Shown here piece after piece: positions 54,342 through 63,159 of a stretch of DNA of 64,000 nucleotides. A program made the position numbers and the translations under genes. Source of the DNA: Vibrio nitrifigilis (GTDB lineage Bacteria; Pseudomonadota; Gammaproteobacteria; Enterobacterales; Vibrionaceae); assembly GCF_015686695.1 (NCBI RefSeq), contig NZ_JADPMR010000001.1:1984001-2048000 (forward strand), given 5' to 3'. Position 1 is the stretch's first letter. Every line of letters starts with the position of its first letter. Below the pieces are notes generated by a model. It was not told the DNA's origin. It ran no database searches and saw only the letters and a list, made by a program, of their open reading frames with translations.

Positions 54342-55955
54342 TTGAATTTTCACCACAACTGGTGTTCTCAACCGCTTAAAACCAGCATAAGTTCTAAATC
54401 ATATGCGCAATTTATGTCGCTCATTTTCTTTGTTGTATTCACGCCCATTTGTTTTGCGACTCATTTAAATTTTGCTTGGCCTCTCAATGTTGGGCCACTC
54501 AACCCTCACCTTTATTCACCTAACCAAATGTTTGCTCAAAGCATGGTGTATGAACCATTAGTCAAATATCAAAGTGACGGCTCGGTCAAACCTTGGCTGG
54601 CAAGTCATTGGACGCTTTCAGCAGATGGCCGAACCTATACCTTTACCCTGCGCCACCATGTCACCTTTTCCAATGGTGAGCCTTTTAATGCTCAGGCTGT
54701 GGTTGATAACTTTCGCACGGTGATGGATAACAAAGATCGTCATGCATGGTTAGAATTAACCAACCAAATTGAGTCTTATAAAGCGTTAAATGATGACACT
54801 TTTCAACTCACACTAAAACACCCTTACTACCCTGCTTTACTCGAACTTTCTCTTCCTCGTCCATTTCGCTTTATCGCTCCTTCTCAATTTATCGATAACG
54901 AAACGAAAAACGGCATTAAACACCCTATTGGTACCGGTCCTTGGATATTGACGAAAACTCGTTTAAACCAATACGACGAATTTAAACGCAACGAACAGTA
55001 TTGGGGAGCAAAACCTGCGATAGAAAGCATCACCGTTAAAGTCATTCCAGACCCCACCAGCCGTGCTTTAGCAGTTGAAACCGGCGACGTTGATTTAATT
55101 TACGGTGTCGATGGCAGTGTTTCTCCTGACACATTTGAGCGCTTTAGTCAGTCACATCAATACACCACCGAGCTGTCGCCCCCGATTGAAACCATTGATC
55201 TTGCATTAAATACCAAACACAGCCCAACAAAAGAGTTAGCCGTAAGGTTGGCGATTAACCATAGTGTCGATAAAGAGGTTATGATCAAAACGGTACTTTA
55301 TGGCACTCAATCTAAGGCAAATACGCTATTCGCTCCTACCGTTCCTTATGCCAATATCGGTTTAAAACCTTACCGTTATGATATCCAATTAGCGAACTCG
55401 CTGCTTGATAAAGCGGGCTGGCAACGTTCTTCTGTACAGGGGATTCGTTATAAAGGCAAACAACGCCTTAATATCAATCTGTCTTATGTAGGGACGAACC
55501 CTGTAAGCAAATCTATGGCGGAAATCATTCAGGGCGATTTGTTTAAAGTGGGGATTGAAGTCAATCTGCTCGGAGAAGAAGAAGGTTCTATTTATCACCG
55601 CCAAAAAAGCGGTGAGTTTGATATGATTTTTAACCGTACCTGGGGCGCGCCCTACGATCCTCATGCTTTTTTAAGTTCCATGCGAGTACCTTCGCACGCC
55701 GACTTCCAAGCTCAGCAAGGCCTTAAAGATAAATCCCTTATCGATCAAGAAATAGAACAAGCTTTGATCTCCACTGACAACAAGAAGCGCCAAGCGCTGT
55801 ATCGCGATATTTTAACTCGGCTACATAAAGAAGCCGTTTACCTACCACTCACTTGGGTACAAATGTACGTGGTAGCAAACCCAAAATTTGGCCCTATCCC
55901 ATTTAGTGCAATACCCAGCCATATCCCGTTTGAACATATTTTAAAGCAGAGATAA
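54342..55955 (+). CDS. nikA: Nickel ABC transporter, periplasmic binding protein
   Basis: 537 residues from TTG 54342. The N-terminus has a Lys-containing segment then a hydrophobic stretch MSLIFFVVFTPICFA as signal peptide. The mature part matches E. coli NikA closely from memory: WPLNVGPLNPHLYSPNQMFA, QSMVYEPLVKYQ, IGTGPWILTKTRLNQYDEF, RTWGAPYDPHAFLSSMRVPS. Binds Ni2+ complexed to a chelator such as histidine. The alternative start ATG 54414 would leave a signal peptide without basic residues. First gene of nikABCDER. Confidence 0.94.
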   Translation: MNFHHNWCSQPLKTSISSKSYAQFMSLIFFVVFTPICFATHLNFAWPLNVGPLNPHLYSPNQMFAQSMVYEPLVKYQSDGSVKPWLASHWTLSADGRTYTFTLRHHVTFSNGEPFNAQAVVDNFRTVMDNKDRHAWLELTNQIESYKALNDDTFQLTLKHPYYPALLELSLPRPFRFIAPSQFIDNETKNGIKHPIGTGPWILTKTRLNQYDEFKRNEQYWGAKPAIESITVKVIPDPTSRALAVETGDVDLIYGVDGSVSPDTFERFSQSHQYTTELSPPIETIDLALNTKHSPTKELAVRLAINHSVDKEVMIKTVLYGTQSKANTLFAPTVPYANIGLKPYRYDIQLANSLLDKAGWQRSSVQGIRYKGKQRLNINLSYVGTNPVSKSMAEIIQGDLFKVGIEVNLLGEEEGSIYHRQKSGEFDMIFNRTWGAPYDPHAFLSSMRVPSHADFQAQQGLKDKSLIDQEIEQALISTDNKKRQALYRDILTRLHKEAVYLPLTWVQMYVVANPKFGPIPFSAIPSHIPFEHILKQR

Positions 55956-55959
55956 TCCT

Positions 55960-56907
55960 ATGTGGCAGTATATTTCACGACGTTTACTGATGCTTATTCC
56001 AATACTGCTGGCTGCCTCAGCCACTATCTTTTTTTTATTGCGACTTGGGCCAAACGATCCAGCCATGGAATACCTGCGTTTATCAGGCCTCCCCCCAACC
56101 GACCAATTGTTACAAGCCACCCGTATTGATCTCGGTTTAGATCAGCCGCTTTGGACCCAATATGGGGTTTGGCTAAAGCACGTAGTTCAACTCGATTTTG
56201 GTCATTCCTATGCAACGGGTCGACCCGTTTTACAAGAGCTTATGAGTTTTGTGCCAGCAACTGCATTACTTGGGGTCACAGCGCTTGCTATGATTTTGTT
56301 CGGTTCAATCCCTATTGGGATGCTCTGTGCGAGATATCGCAACAAGTTTCCCGATTACCTGCTGCGCCTCATTCTATTTTTGGGCGTCAGCATGCCCAAC
56401 TTTTGGTTAGCCTTTTTGCTAGTGATTCTATTTTCAACTCATCTCCATTGGCTGCCTGCACTTGGCTACGGTGGCATTAGTCACTTATTGATGCCGGCTT
56501 TTTCCATCGCGTTTATGTCTTTATCGATAAATACGCGTTTGATTCGCACCAACATGTTAGAAGTCTCTGGCCAGCGCTATGTCACTTGGGCGCGCCTACG
56601 CGGTGTCAAAGAGTCTAAAATTCAGCGCAATCACATCTTTCGTAATGCAATGCTCCCAATCATCACCTCGCTTGGACTTCATATTGGCGAATTGATTGGA
56701 GGCACACTGGTAATTGAAAGTATTTTTGGTTGGCCTGGCGTCGGGCGTTACGCCGTCACTGCAGTATTCAACCGCGATTTCCCAGTGATTCAGTGTGTTA
56801 CCTTGCTCATGGTCGTCGTTTACGTACTGTGTAACCTGCTGGTCGATATTGCCTGTGCTGCATTAGATCCACGCGTACGTCGCTTGTCTATCGAGGGAAA
56901 CGTATGA
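55960..56907 (+). CDS. nikB: Nickel ABC transporter permease NikB
   Basis: 315 residues, six membrane helices, DppB/OppB-type permease with the coupling motif YVTWARLRGVKESKIQRNHIF (in parts). Starts 4 bases after nikA and overlaps nikC by ATGA. Confidence 0.94.
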   Translation: MWQYISRRLLMLIPILLAASATIFFLLRLGPNDPAMEYLRLSGLPPTDQLLQATRIDLGLDQPLWTQYGVWLKHVVQLDFGHSYATGRPVLQELMSFVPATALLGVTALAMILFGSIPIGMLCARYRNKFPDYLLRLILFLGVSMPNFWLAFLLVILFSTHLHWLPALGYGGISHLLMPAFSIAFMSLSINTRLIRTNMLEVSGQRYVTWARLRGVKESKIQRNHIFRNAMLPIITSLGLHIGELIGGTLVIESIFGWPGVGRYAVTAVFNRDFPVIQCVTLLMVVVYVLCNLLVDIACAALDPRVRRLSIEGNV

Positions 56908-57737
56908 ACCATTTTTTCCAGCATAAAAGTCACCTTGGACCATTGATACTGGTATTCACACTACTGTTCATGGCTATTGTCGGCCCCTACTTTTTACACT
57001 ACGACTCCAATGCCATCGACCTACCAAACCGGTTGTTACCCTCTTCGACACAACATTGGCTTGGTACCGATCATTTAGGCCGGGATACTTTCACTCGGTT
57101 AGTCGAAGGAGCACGAACCTCATTAAGCGCCGTCGCGTGCGCAATAGCGTTAATTATTTGTATTGGTGTGACAACTGGCACAGTCGCTGGCCTTATGGGT
57201 GGCAAAGTCGATGCAACTCTAATGCGTATTACCGATATTTTCCTCACCTTCCCAACCATGATTCTGGCACTGTTTTTAGTCGCGGTATTAGGGACGGGGA
57301 TCACCAACGTGATTATTGCCATCGCCCTGTCTCACTGGGCTTGGTATGCACGTTTAGTACGTAGCATTGTGCTGGCTCAACGTAACAGTGATTTTATACT
57401 CGCTGCCCGTTTATCGGGAAACCAAGGCTTCGGGTTATTCAAAGATCATTTTATGAGCCCCATCATTTCTCAATTAATCGTGCTGGCTACCATGGATATT
57501 GGCCATATGATGCTGCATGTTGCCGGAATGTCTTTCTTAGGGCTTGGCGTTAAATCCCCGACTCCTGAATGGGGCGTCATGATTAGTGATGCTCGCCAAT
57601 ATATCTGGACTCATCCGAGTCTTATGTTCTGGCCTGGCTTAGCTCTATTTGTCAGTGTCGTCGCATTTAACTGGTTAGGTGATGCGTTGCGTGATCATCT
57701 GGATCCATACCTACAATTGGAGCACGTCCACTCATGA
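56904..57737 (+). CDS. nikC: Nickel ABC transporter permease NikC
   Basis: 277 residues, DppC-type permease. LGTDHLGRDTFTRLVEGART is the conserved N-terminal periplasmic signature; six helices; the EAA-like loop is DFILAARLSGNQGFGLFKDH. ATGA overlaps at both ends show translational coupling with nikB and nikD. Confidence 0.94.
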   Translation: MNHFFQHKSHLGPLILVFTLLFMAIVGPYFLHYDSNAIDLPNRLLPSSTQHWLGTDHLGRDTFTRLVEGARTSLSAVACAIALIICIGVTTGTVAGLMGGKVDATLMRITDIFLTFPTMILALFLVAVLGTGITNVIIAIALSHWAWYARLVRSIVLAQRNSDFILAARLSGNQGFGLFKDHFMSPIISQLIVLATMDIGHMMLHVAGMSFLGLGVKSPTPEWGVMISDARQYIWTHPSLMFWPGLALFVSVVAFNWLGDALRDHLDPYLQLEHVHS

Positions 57738-58507
57738 GCCACACTCTTGCACTCAACAACTACACCATCTATGCCGGACAAACTCGATTGATCCATAATA
57801 TTTCGCTGCAAATTAAAACCGGTGAAATTCTTGCACTTATTGGTTCCAGTGGTTCAGGTAAATCGTTGACCTGCTGCGCTGCATTAGGTGCACTCCCTCA
57901 CGGATTGCATCAATCTTCTGGCTCTGTAATCTTTGATGATCACCAAATAACTCATGAACAACTTCGCGGTCATACCATATCGACGATTATGCAAAATCCT
58001 CGCAGCGCATTTAACCCCGTTCATACAATGAAACAGCATGCGTTAGAAACATTAACGATTGGAAAACAGATAAAAACCGATAGTTATTCAGACGTTATCG
58101 TAAAAACCATGCGTGAAGCTGGTTTAGATCAACCTGAAAAAATTCTTAGCTTGTATCCTCATGAAATGAGCGGTGGCATGCTCCAACGTATGATGATTGC
58201 TCTCACTATGCTCAGTGGTAGTCCATTTTTATTTGCAGATGAACCCACCACCGACCTTGACTTAGTGATGCAATCCAAAATTTTGGAGTTATTGAAATCG
58301 CTGGTAGATAAACAACAATTAGGCATTTTATTGGTCACCCATGATATGGGCGTGGTAGCAAAACTCGCTCACCGTGTTGCCGTTATCGACCAAGGGCAGA
58401 TTGTTGAACATAATTCAATTTCTACCATATTTACGCGCCCAGCCCACCCCATCACTCGTGAACTGGTCAACGCCCATCTTTCTCTGTACAACATGGCACT
58501 TGAATGA
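57734..58507 (+). CDS. nikD: Nickel ABC transporter ATPase NikD
   Basis: 257 residues. Walker A GSSGSGKS, Q-loop IMQNPRSAFNP, signature MSGGMLQRMMIAL, Walker B FLFADEPTTDLD, H-loop LLVTHDMG. Energises NikBC together with NikE. ATGA overlap with both neighbours. Confidence 0.94.
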   Translation: MSHTLALNNYTIYAGQTRLIHNISLQIKTGEILALIGSSGSGKSLTCCAALGALPHGLHQSSGSVIFDDHQITHEQLRGHTISTIMQNPRSAFNPVHTMKQHALETLTIGKQIKTDSYSDVIVKTMREAGLDQPEKILSLYPHEMSGGMLQRMMIALTMLSGSPFLFADEPTTDLDLVMQSKILELLKSLVDKQQLGILLVTHDMGVVAKLAHRVAVIDQGQIVEHNSISTIFTRPAHPITRELVNAHLSLYNMALE

Positions 58508-59301
58508 TGACTTTACTTTCCACTTATTATGTCTCACATGGCTACCAGCGTTTTTCCCTACTGGGGAAGAAACCCTATCAACCCGTTCTTAAAGAGATCA
58601 ATATTCACCTCTATCCCAATGAATCTGCTGCTTTATTGGGTAATAGCGGCTGTGGCAAAAGTACACTTGCGCGGATGCTTTGTGGATTAGAAATCCCTAA
58701 AGAAGGTGAAATTATATTTGAAGGTCGAACGACCAAACAAATGAATCGAACTCAACGGCAAGCCATGCATCGTGACATCCAAATGGTGTTACAAGACTCA
58801 GTCAGCGCCGTTAATCCTCGTAAAACTGTCGCGTCCATTATTCAAGAACCGCTCAAATACCTCACTTCTATGTCTAAGTCAGAACGAATGGATAGAACAA
58901 TTCAACTGCTTAACCAAGTAGGATTGCCCGATTCTATGCTCAATAAGCGCCCTCCTCAGATAAGTGGCGGTCAATTACAACGTGTCTGTATCGCCCGCGC
59001 ATTAGCCTCAAAACCCAAACTCATTATTCTTGATGAAGCGTTATCCAACTTAGATTTAGTACTTCAGATAAAAATGGTGGATATGCTAAAAGAGATTCAA
59101 CATCAAACCGGTATTGCTTGGCTATTGATTACTCATGATATCCGTTTAGCGAAACAATTTTGCCAACGTATCTTAGTTATGAATAACGGTAGTATCGTCG
59201 AAGAAGCCGATATGAAAGCGGATCTTTGTTTTCTCCACCCAGCAGCACAAGAGTTGGAAGACGCTATTTTACCCCCCTTGCCTGCCATATTAACGGAATA
59301 G
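58504..59301 (+). CDS. nikE: Nickel ABC transporter ATPase NikE
   Basis: 265 residues. Walker A GNSGCGKST, Q-loop VLQDSVSAVNP, signature ISGGQLQRVCIAR, Walker B LIILDEALSNLD, H-loop LLITHDIR. Second ATPase of the system; 11 bases separate it from nikR. Confidence 0.94.
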   Translation: MMTLLSTYYVSHGYQRFSLLGKKPYQPVLKEINIHLYPNESAALLGNSGCGKSTLARMLCGLEIPKEGEIIFEGRTTKQMNRTQRQAMHRDIQMVLQDSVSAVNPRKTVASIIQEPLKYLTSMSKSERMDRTIQLLNQVGLPDSMLNKRPPQISGGQLQRVCIARALASKPKLIILDEALSNLDLVLQIKMVDMLKEIQHQTGIAWLLITHDIRLAKQFCQRILVMNNGSIVEEADMKADLCFLHPAAQELEDAILPPLPAILTE

Positions 59302-59312
59302 AGGACTCTGAC

Positions 59313-59717
59313 ATGCAAAGACTGACTATCACCATGGACGACGATTTGGTCGATTACCTCGATAACTTTATTCAAGAGAAAGGGTATACCAGTCGTTCAG
59401 AAGCCGTCAGAGATTTAGTCCGTGATTCACTGAGCACAGAGAAAAGCCAACGGAATGAAGAATGTCTCGGTGTACTTTCCTATCTTTACGAGCATGAGAC
59501 TCGCGAGCTGGCGCGTCGTCTAACCAATACTCAGCACCATCATCACCATCTTTCTGTCTCAACGTTACATATGCACATTTCAGAAGAACAGTGTCTGGAG
59601 GTCTCTATTTTACAGGGAAAACGTCATCAGTTAGAAAACTTAGCAGATAGTCTTATTTCTCAACGCGGTGTTAATCACGGGTATTTACGCCTACTGCCTA
59701 AACCCAAAGATGAGTAA
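59313..59717 (+). CDS. nikR: Nickel-responsive repressor NikR
   Basis: 134 residues. Ribbon-helix-helix DNA-binding domain 1-45 (MQRLTITMDDDLVDYLDNFI) and ACT-like nickel-binding domain. The high-affinity nickel ligands are conserved: His in the run at 75-79, H86, H88 and C94 (TLHMHISEEQC). It represses the nik promoter at the operator 54285-54312 when nickel is sufficient. ATG 59313, with AGAGGA upstream, matches the family; the longer reading from 59226 lies in nikE. Confidence 0.95.
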   Translation: MQRLTITMDDDLVDYLDNFIQEKGYTSRSEAVRDLVRDSLSTEKSQRNEECLGVLSYLYEHETRELARRLTNTQHHHHHLSVSTLHMHISEEQCLEVSILQGKRHQLENLADSLISQRGVNHGYLRLLPKPKDE

Positions 59718-59739
59718 GACCTAAATTGCACATAAAAGT

Positions 59740-59762
59740 AAGCCCTTCTTTACGAAGGGCTT
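59740..59762. terminator. Bidirectional terminator nikR / small lipoprotein
   Basis: AAGCCCTTC / GAAGGGCTT, 9-bp stem and 5-base loop between convergent stop codons. Confidence 0.8.
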
Positions 59763-59781
59763 AGTATTCAGATAATGGGTT

Positions 59782-59940
59782 TTAACAAGGTCTTTGTGGG
59801 CCACAGGCACCCGGTCCTGCTGCTGGCGCAGGTTGTGCGTGAGGAGGACCAGGCTGAGCATGGGGATGATCGGCTGGCGGAGGAAGAATACAGCCGCCTA
59901 GCAATAAAGCTGCCAACAGTGACAAATAACGAATTTTCAT
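59782..59940 (-). CDS. Tiny Pro/His-rich lipoprotein (52 aa)
   Basis: MKIRYLSLLAALLLGGCILP: a classic lipoprotein signal with lipobox LGGC (Cys 17). The mature 36 residues are nearly all Pro, Ala, His and Gly (PPPADHPHAQPGPPHAQ...) with two more cysteines near the end (GACGPQRPC). Below usual ORF-length cut-offs but with a clear signal, a GGAGATTGATT ribosome site and a terminator. The His/Cys content beside nickel genes hints at metal binding; unproven. Confidence 0.75.
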   Translation of the reverse strand: MKIRYLSLLAALLLGGCILPPPADHPHAQPGPPHAQPAPAAGPGACGPQRPC

Positions 59941-60471
59941 AATCAATCTCCTCAAATCGTTTCCATCAGTGTACTGATATAGCAGTTCGGTTCGTCAGAT
60001 CATGGTCAAGGTTTGGTACAGCTTTGATACACAAATCAGCTAATGACCCATAGCTTCACTGCTTAAACTGAGTATCTCTATCAAGTGTGGCGCTACGCCA
60101 TCATCCGTCTCTTGCTCGTAAGCGTAGTGAACAAATCACCAAATAGGTCTGATAAATAATTGTTCATTTTCATATTCTCACTATGGGTGTGATTGAAATA
60201 ACAATTTGATCACAAACAATGCCACTTTTTGCGTATTAATACTCGCTATTCGATGAAAGGCGAGTATAGTGAATTAAGGCTCTTACAGAGCTGTTAATGT
60301 TTTAATCGGGTAAAAGTTCCTGTCAATTTCGTTGCTGTGCAATGTCTTACGTCGACAATAACCTTCTGCTTCGTTCCACATTAATACCCTGCCAAGAGTC
60401 ATATATGCCCAGTCGAATGGTACTCGATGGGTATAAGTGTTTATTTAGGAAGTTATTAACAGAGGTTAGAC
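59941..60471. other. Divergent region with long cold-shock leader
   Basis: No gene. Hairpins at 60241-60265 (ACTCGC/GCGAGT) and about 60405-60434 (TGCCCA...TGGGTA with an inner TCGA/TCGA) precede the csp gene and fit the long structured 5' leader typical of cspA-type mRNAs. A two-unit 11-bp TTTGRTAC pair is at 60012-60030. Confidence 0.5.
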
Positions 60472-60684
60472 ATGTCAGAGAAAGTGACAGGTTCCGTTAA
60501 GTGGTTTAACGAAACAAAAGGATTTGGTTTTATTGCTCAGGATAATGGTGGAAAAGACGTATTTGTTCACTTCCGCGCTATCGTATCTGATGGTTTTAAA
60601 ACCTTGTCAGAAGGCCAAAAAGTTAGCTTTGTAGTTGAAGATGGCCCTAAAGGGCTTCAAGCTAGCGAAGTCACTCCACTGTAA
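60472..60684 (+). CDS. CspA-family cold shock protein
   Basis: 70 residues, one cold-shock domain. RNP1 KGFGFI and RNP2 VFVHF are intact, with the nucleic-acid-binding start GSVKWFNETKG. RNA chaperone in the cytoplasm. AACAGAGG precedes the ATG. The long upstream leader suggests post-transcriptional, possibly temperature-dependent control. Confidence 0.95.
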   Translation: MSEKVTGSVKWFNETKGFGFIAQDNGGKDVFVHFRAIVSDGFKTLSEGQKVSFVVEDGPKGLQASEVTPL

Positions 60685-60719
60685 TCCATCGACATCATTC
60701 GATCGACAGATTTTATATC

Positions 60720-60752
60720 AGGGCTGATGGTTAACGTCAGCCCTTTCATTTT
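60720..60752 (+). terminator. Terminator of the cold-shock gene
   Basis: AGGGCTGA / TCAGCCCT, loop of 9, then TTCATTTT. Also serves the convergent DUF3750 gene. Confidence 0.82.
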
Positions 60753-60774
60753 CACTCTAACCCCCATCATTAGG

Positions 60775-61329
60775 TTAGTCCGCATAACCGCTACCTATCG
60801 CACTAAACGGCAAATCTAGACCTAAATCAGGAATCTGCTTAGCTATCCATGCTGGAAACGTATTGCTATTGGGACCCGGAAATAACGTGTACTGTTCAGC
60901 CCACGGATAATGTTCTGCCTGAGATTCTATTTGTGGGATTAATTGCGCCGCTTTCTGCCCTCGAAGCTCGAGTAATTTTTTAGGTTTAGACCCATACCAA
61001 AAGCGGTCCGGCGTTGATGTTTGATAATGATGAAGAGCCGGCAAACCTCGTTTGAGGCGCCAACCAACCACTTCATAAACAGTATATTCTGCCGCTTTTT
61101 CTGGCTTAACGGCAATCCAAGTATGAATAGCAAACCAACCACGCCAGCCGTATGTATCTGCGCCATAGACTTCAATCACAGCTTCTTGGTGTTCTGAAGG
61201 AGAAAGCGCGATTCCAGCCGGTTCACGGCTTGCCGTTTTCCAACCATCGTTACTACACGCGGCAATTAATATCGTAAATCCAACAATCAAAAAGCGGCGA
61301 CATAAGATGAGTAAATTATATTTGTGCAT
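60775..61329 (-). CDS. DUF3750 lipoprotein
   Basis: 184 residues from ATG 61329, which has GGGAGGAAC upstream; the longer reading (to 61458) runs through the neighbouring gene and repeat. Signal with lipobox IAAC. Conserved blocks VYGADTYGWRGWFAIHTWIAVKP (in parts), RFWYGSKPKKL and FPGPNSNTFPAWI mark DUF3750. The HTWIA and GPNSNTF arrangement resembles NlpC/P60-like folds; enzymatic function is unproven. Confidence 0.85.
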   Translation of the reverse strand: MHKYNLLILCRRFLIVGFTILIAACSNDGWKTASREPAGIALSPSEHQEAVIEVYGADTYGWRGWFAIHTWIAVKPEKAAEYTVYEVVGWRLKRGLPALHHYQTSTPDRFWYGSKPKKLLELRGQKAAQLIPQIESQAEHYPWAEQYTLFPGPNSNTFPAWIAKQIPDLGLDLPFSAIGSGYAD

Positions 61330-61376
61330 TGTTCCTCCCTGAATATCTAAACCATTACAAGCTGGAATTAACACTC

Positions 61377-61414
61377 TATACCCAAATGACCTCAATGGAT
61401 ATGCAACTATTGAG
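61377..61414 (+). repeat. Dispersed repeat, copy E (short)
   Basis: TATACCCAAATGACCTCAAT followed by a 12-base spacer and ATTGAG; CTCAAT pairs with ATTGAG. Shortest copy. Its right end supplies the stop codon of the convergent-side gene ending at 61407. Confidence 0.6.
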
Positions 61415-61739
61415 ATTGGCGTTGGCGATTCATTTTGATCCAAAATGTTTCTTGGCAACGATTAGTAAAGATCTTCTTACGCGGGGTAATATCGGCAGAC
61501 TGCGGCTGTTCCATGACTTCGTAACTGATCCAACATTCTTGGCATACTTGATCATCATTAACGGGTTCATCAAATTCGACTTGTTGACGAATCAACGCGC
61601 CGTTGGTAAATCGATACCAAGATTCTTCTTCAGGTACGTCACCATCAGAGTCATCAACCGCATTGTGCTCAACGGTAGAAATAAAGACTGAGGAAGGCTG
61701 TGATTTCACTGCAGCAATATAGTCGAAAAGTGATGTCAT
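61407..61739 (-). CDS. Hypothetical acidic protein (110 aa)
   Basis: MTSLFDYIAAVKSQPSSVFI..., acidic, with CQECW and NRCQETFW cysteine motifs; soluble, no signal. Not recognised. A very strong ribosome site AAGGAGG stands 5 bases before the ATG. The last codons (NRQRQSQ) and stop overlap repeat copy E. It may be co-transcribed with the DUF3750 gene downstream. Confidence 0.75.
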   Translation of the reverse strand: MTSLFDYIAAVKSQPSSVFISTVEHNAVDDSDGDVPEEESWYRFTNGALIRQQVEFDEPVNDDQVCQECWISYEVMEQPQSADITPRKKIFTNRCQETFWIKMNRQRQSQ

Positions 61740-61790
61740 AACGCCTCCTTATAATACGGGTACCCATTATGACTCACTACTGATAACGAT

Positions 61791-61814
61791 AAAACCCCAC
61801 CGGAGTGGGGTTTT
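61791..61814 (-). terminator. Terminator of the exchanger gene
   Basis: AAAACCCCAC / GTGGGGTTTT, 10-bp perfect stem with loop CGGA, 34 bases past the stop of the yrbG-like gene. Confidence 0.88.
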
Positions 61815-61847
61815 ATCTCAATATGATTCTAATCGAATCGCTCGTTG

Positions 61848-62825
61848 TTAAGCTTGAATCACATTTGAAATGAGGTAGGTGTTATACCCAATGTAAAACA
61901 ACAATAGGATCGCGCCTTCCCAGCGAGTGATACGACCATTTTTGCCTTTAAAACCAATGGCTGCCGCAAACAAAACAATGGTAACCACCAGCATTGTCAT
62001 CCAGTCACGCCAGAAAATCTCTCCACCAATGTTTTCAACAGGTTTAATCACCCCTGCAATACCAATTACCGCCAAAATGTTAAACATGTTTGAGCCAATA
62101 ATATTACCTAAAGCGATATCATGTTCGCCTTTTTTCGCGGCAATAATAGTCGCGGCTAACTCTGGTAACGATGTGCCTAATGCCACAACGGTTAAACCGA
62201 TAATTAAATCACTGACACCTAACGCATGCGCAATATCGACGGAGCCCCACACCAACAGGCGCGAACTTCCCATCAAAATCAGCAAACTCACAACCAACCA
62301 AATAATGGCGGTTTTTGTGCTCATCGTATTCGATTTGATTTCATCAATGGCTTCTGGCTCAAGATCGCTAGCATCACCTTTCATACCACGATAGATTGAC
62401 CAAAATACAAAGCAGAAAAATCCACCTAGCAATAGCCATGCTTCTACCTGTGAAAGCGTGCTATTCCAAAGCATAGCACCTAACACAATAGAAATAATGA
62501 GCAATAAAGGCAGTTCTTTTTTGACGATTTTAGATTGCACAGACAAAGGGGCAATCATCGCAGCTAAGCCAAGCACTAAACTGATATTAACCACGTTTGA
62601 GCCCAACGCATTGCCCAACGCCAATGCTGGAGAACCTTCCATCGCAGCCATCGCCGACACCACCATTTCGGGTGCAGAGGTGCCAAAGCCAACAATGACC
62701 ATACCGATCAATAATGGGGGCATACCTGCATGAAACGCGGTAGCTGAAGCGCTTTCAACAAATTTGTCTGCACTCCAGACCAACAAAACAAAGCCAAAAA
62801 TAATGGCGAGTATCGATAGCAACAT
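61848..62825 (-). CDS. CaCA-family calcium/sodium antiporter (YrbG-like)
   Basis: 325 residues, ten helices. Both alpha repeats are present: GFGTSAPEMVVSAMAA...GNALGSNVVNI and ALGTSLPELAATIIAA...GNIIGSNMFNI (each shown in parts), carrying the ion-binding Glu and Asn residues. Inner-membrane exchanger. Single gene with own terminator. Confidence 0.93.
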   Translation of the reverse strand: MLLSILAIIFGFVLLVWSADKFVESASATAFHAGMPPLLIGMVIVGFGTSAPEMVVSAMAAMEGSPALALGNALGSNVVNISLVLGLAAMIAPLSVQSKIVKKELPLLLIISIVLGAMLWNSTLSQVEAWLLLGGFFCFVFWSIYRGMKGDASDLEPEAIDEIKSNTMSTKTAIIWLVVSLLILMGSSRLLVWGSVDIAHALGVSDLIIGLTVVALGTSLPELAATIIAAKKGEHDIALGNIIGSNMFNILAVIGIAGVIKPVENIGGEIFWRDWMTMLVVTIVLFAAAIGFKGKNGRITRWEGAILLLFYIGYNTYLISNVIQA

Positions 62826-63159
62826 TCGTACTTCTCTTCTTATCGTAATGGTTTAACGTCATCATAAAATGAAGCACAAGGCGAAAGGACATAACGTTAT
62901 CCAAGATTCAAGAAGACTGCGTTTTACATCAACATAAATGCAATGTCAGATTGTTGGTCTTGAGGAAGGCGATTATAGATAAGGGGCTGAAGGAATACAA
63001 CGTTGAAATCAATTCAACATCATCACTGACAATTTATTCTGTTTATCAACCTAATATCGTTCAACCTCTAAGCAAAGGTATAGCAACGATACCAAGCTAA
63101 ATATCAGGCTATTACTGAGTGATAAAAGAAATTTTTATGACATCTAGCATAAAGTCAGA
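62826..63159. other. Spacer upstream of the exchanger gene
   Basis: No gene or recognised motif. Contains the exchanger promoter and the 3' end region of the AraC gene. Confidence 0.4.

Noticed and set aside
60012..60030. TTTGGTAC and TTTGATAC 11 bases apart, possible third GATACC array
   Set aside because: Only two units, and the nearest gene in the matching orientation starts 440 bases away; chance cannot be excluded.
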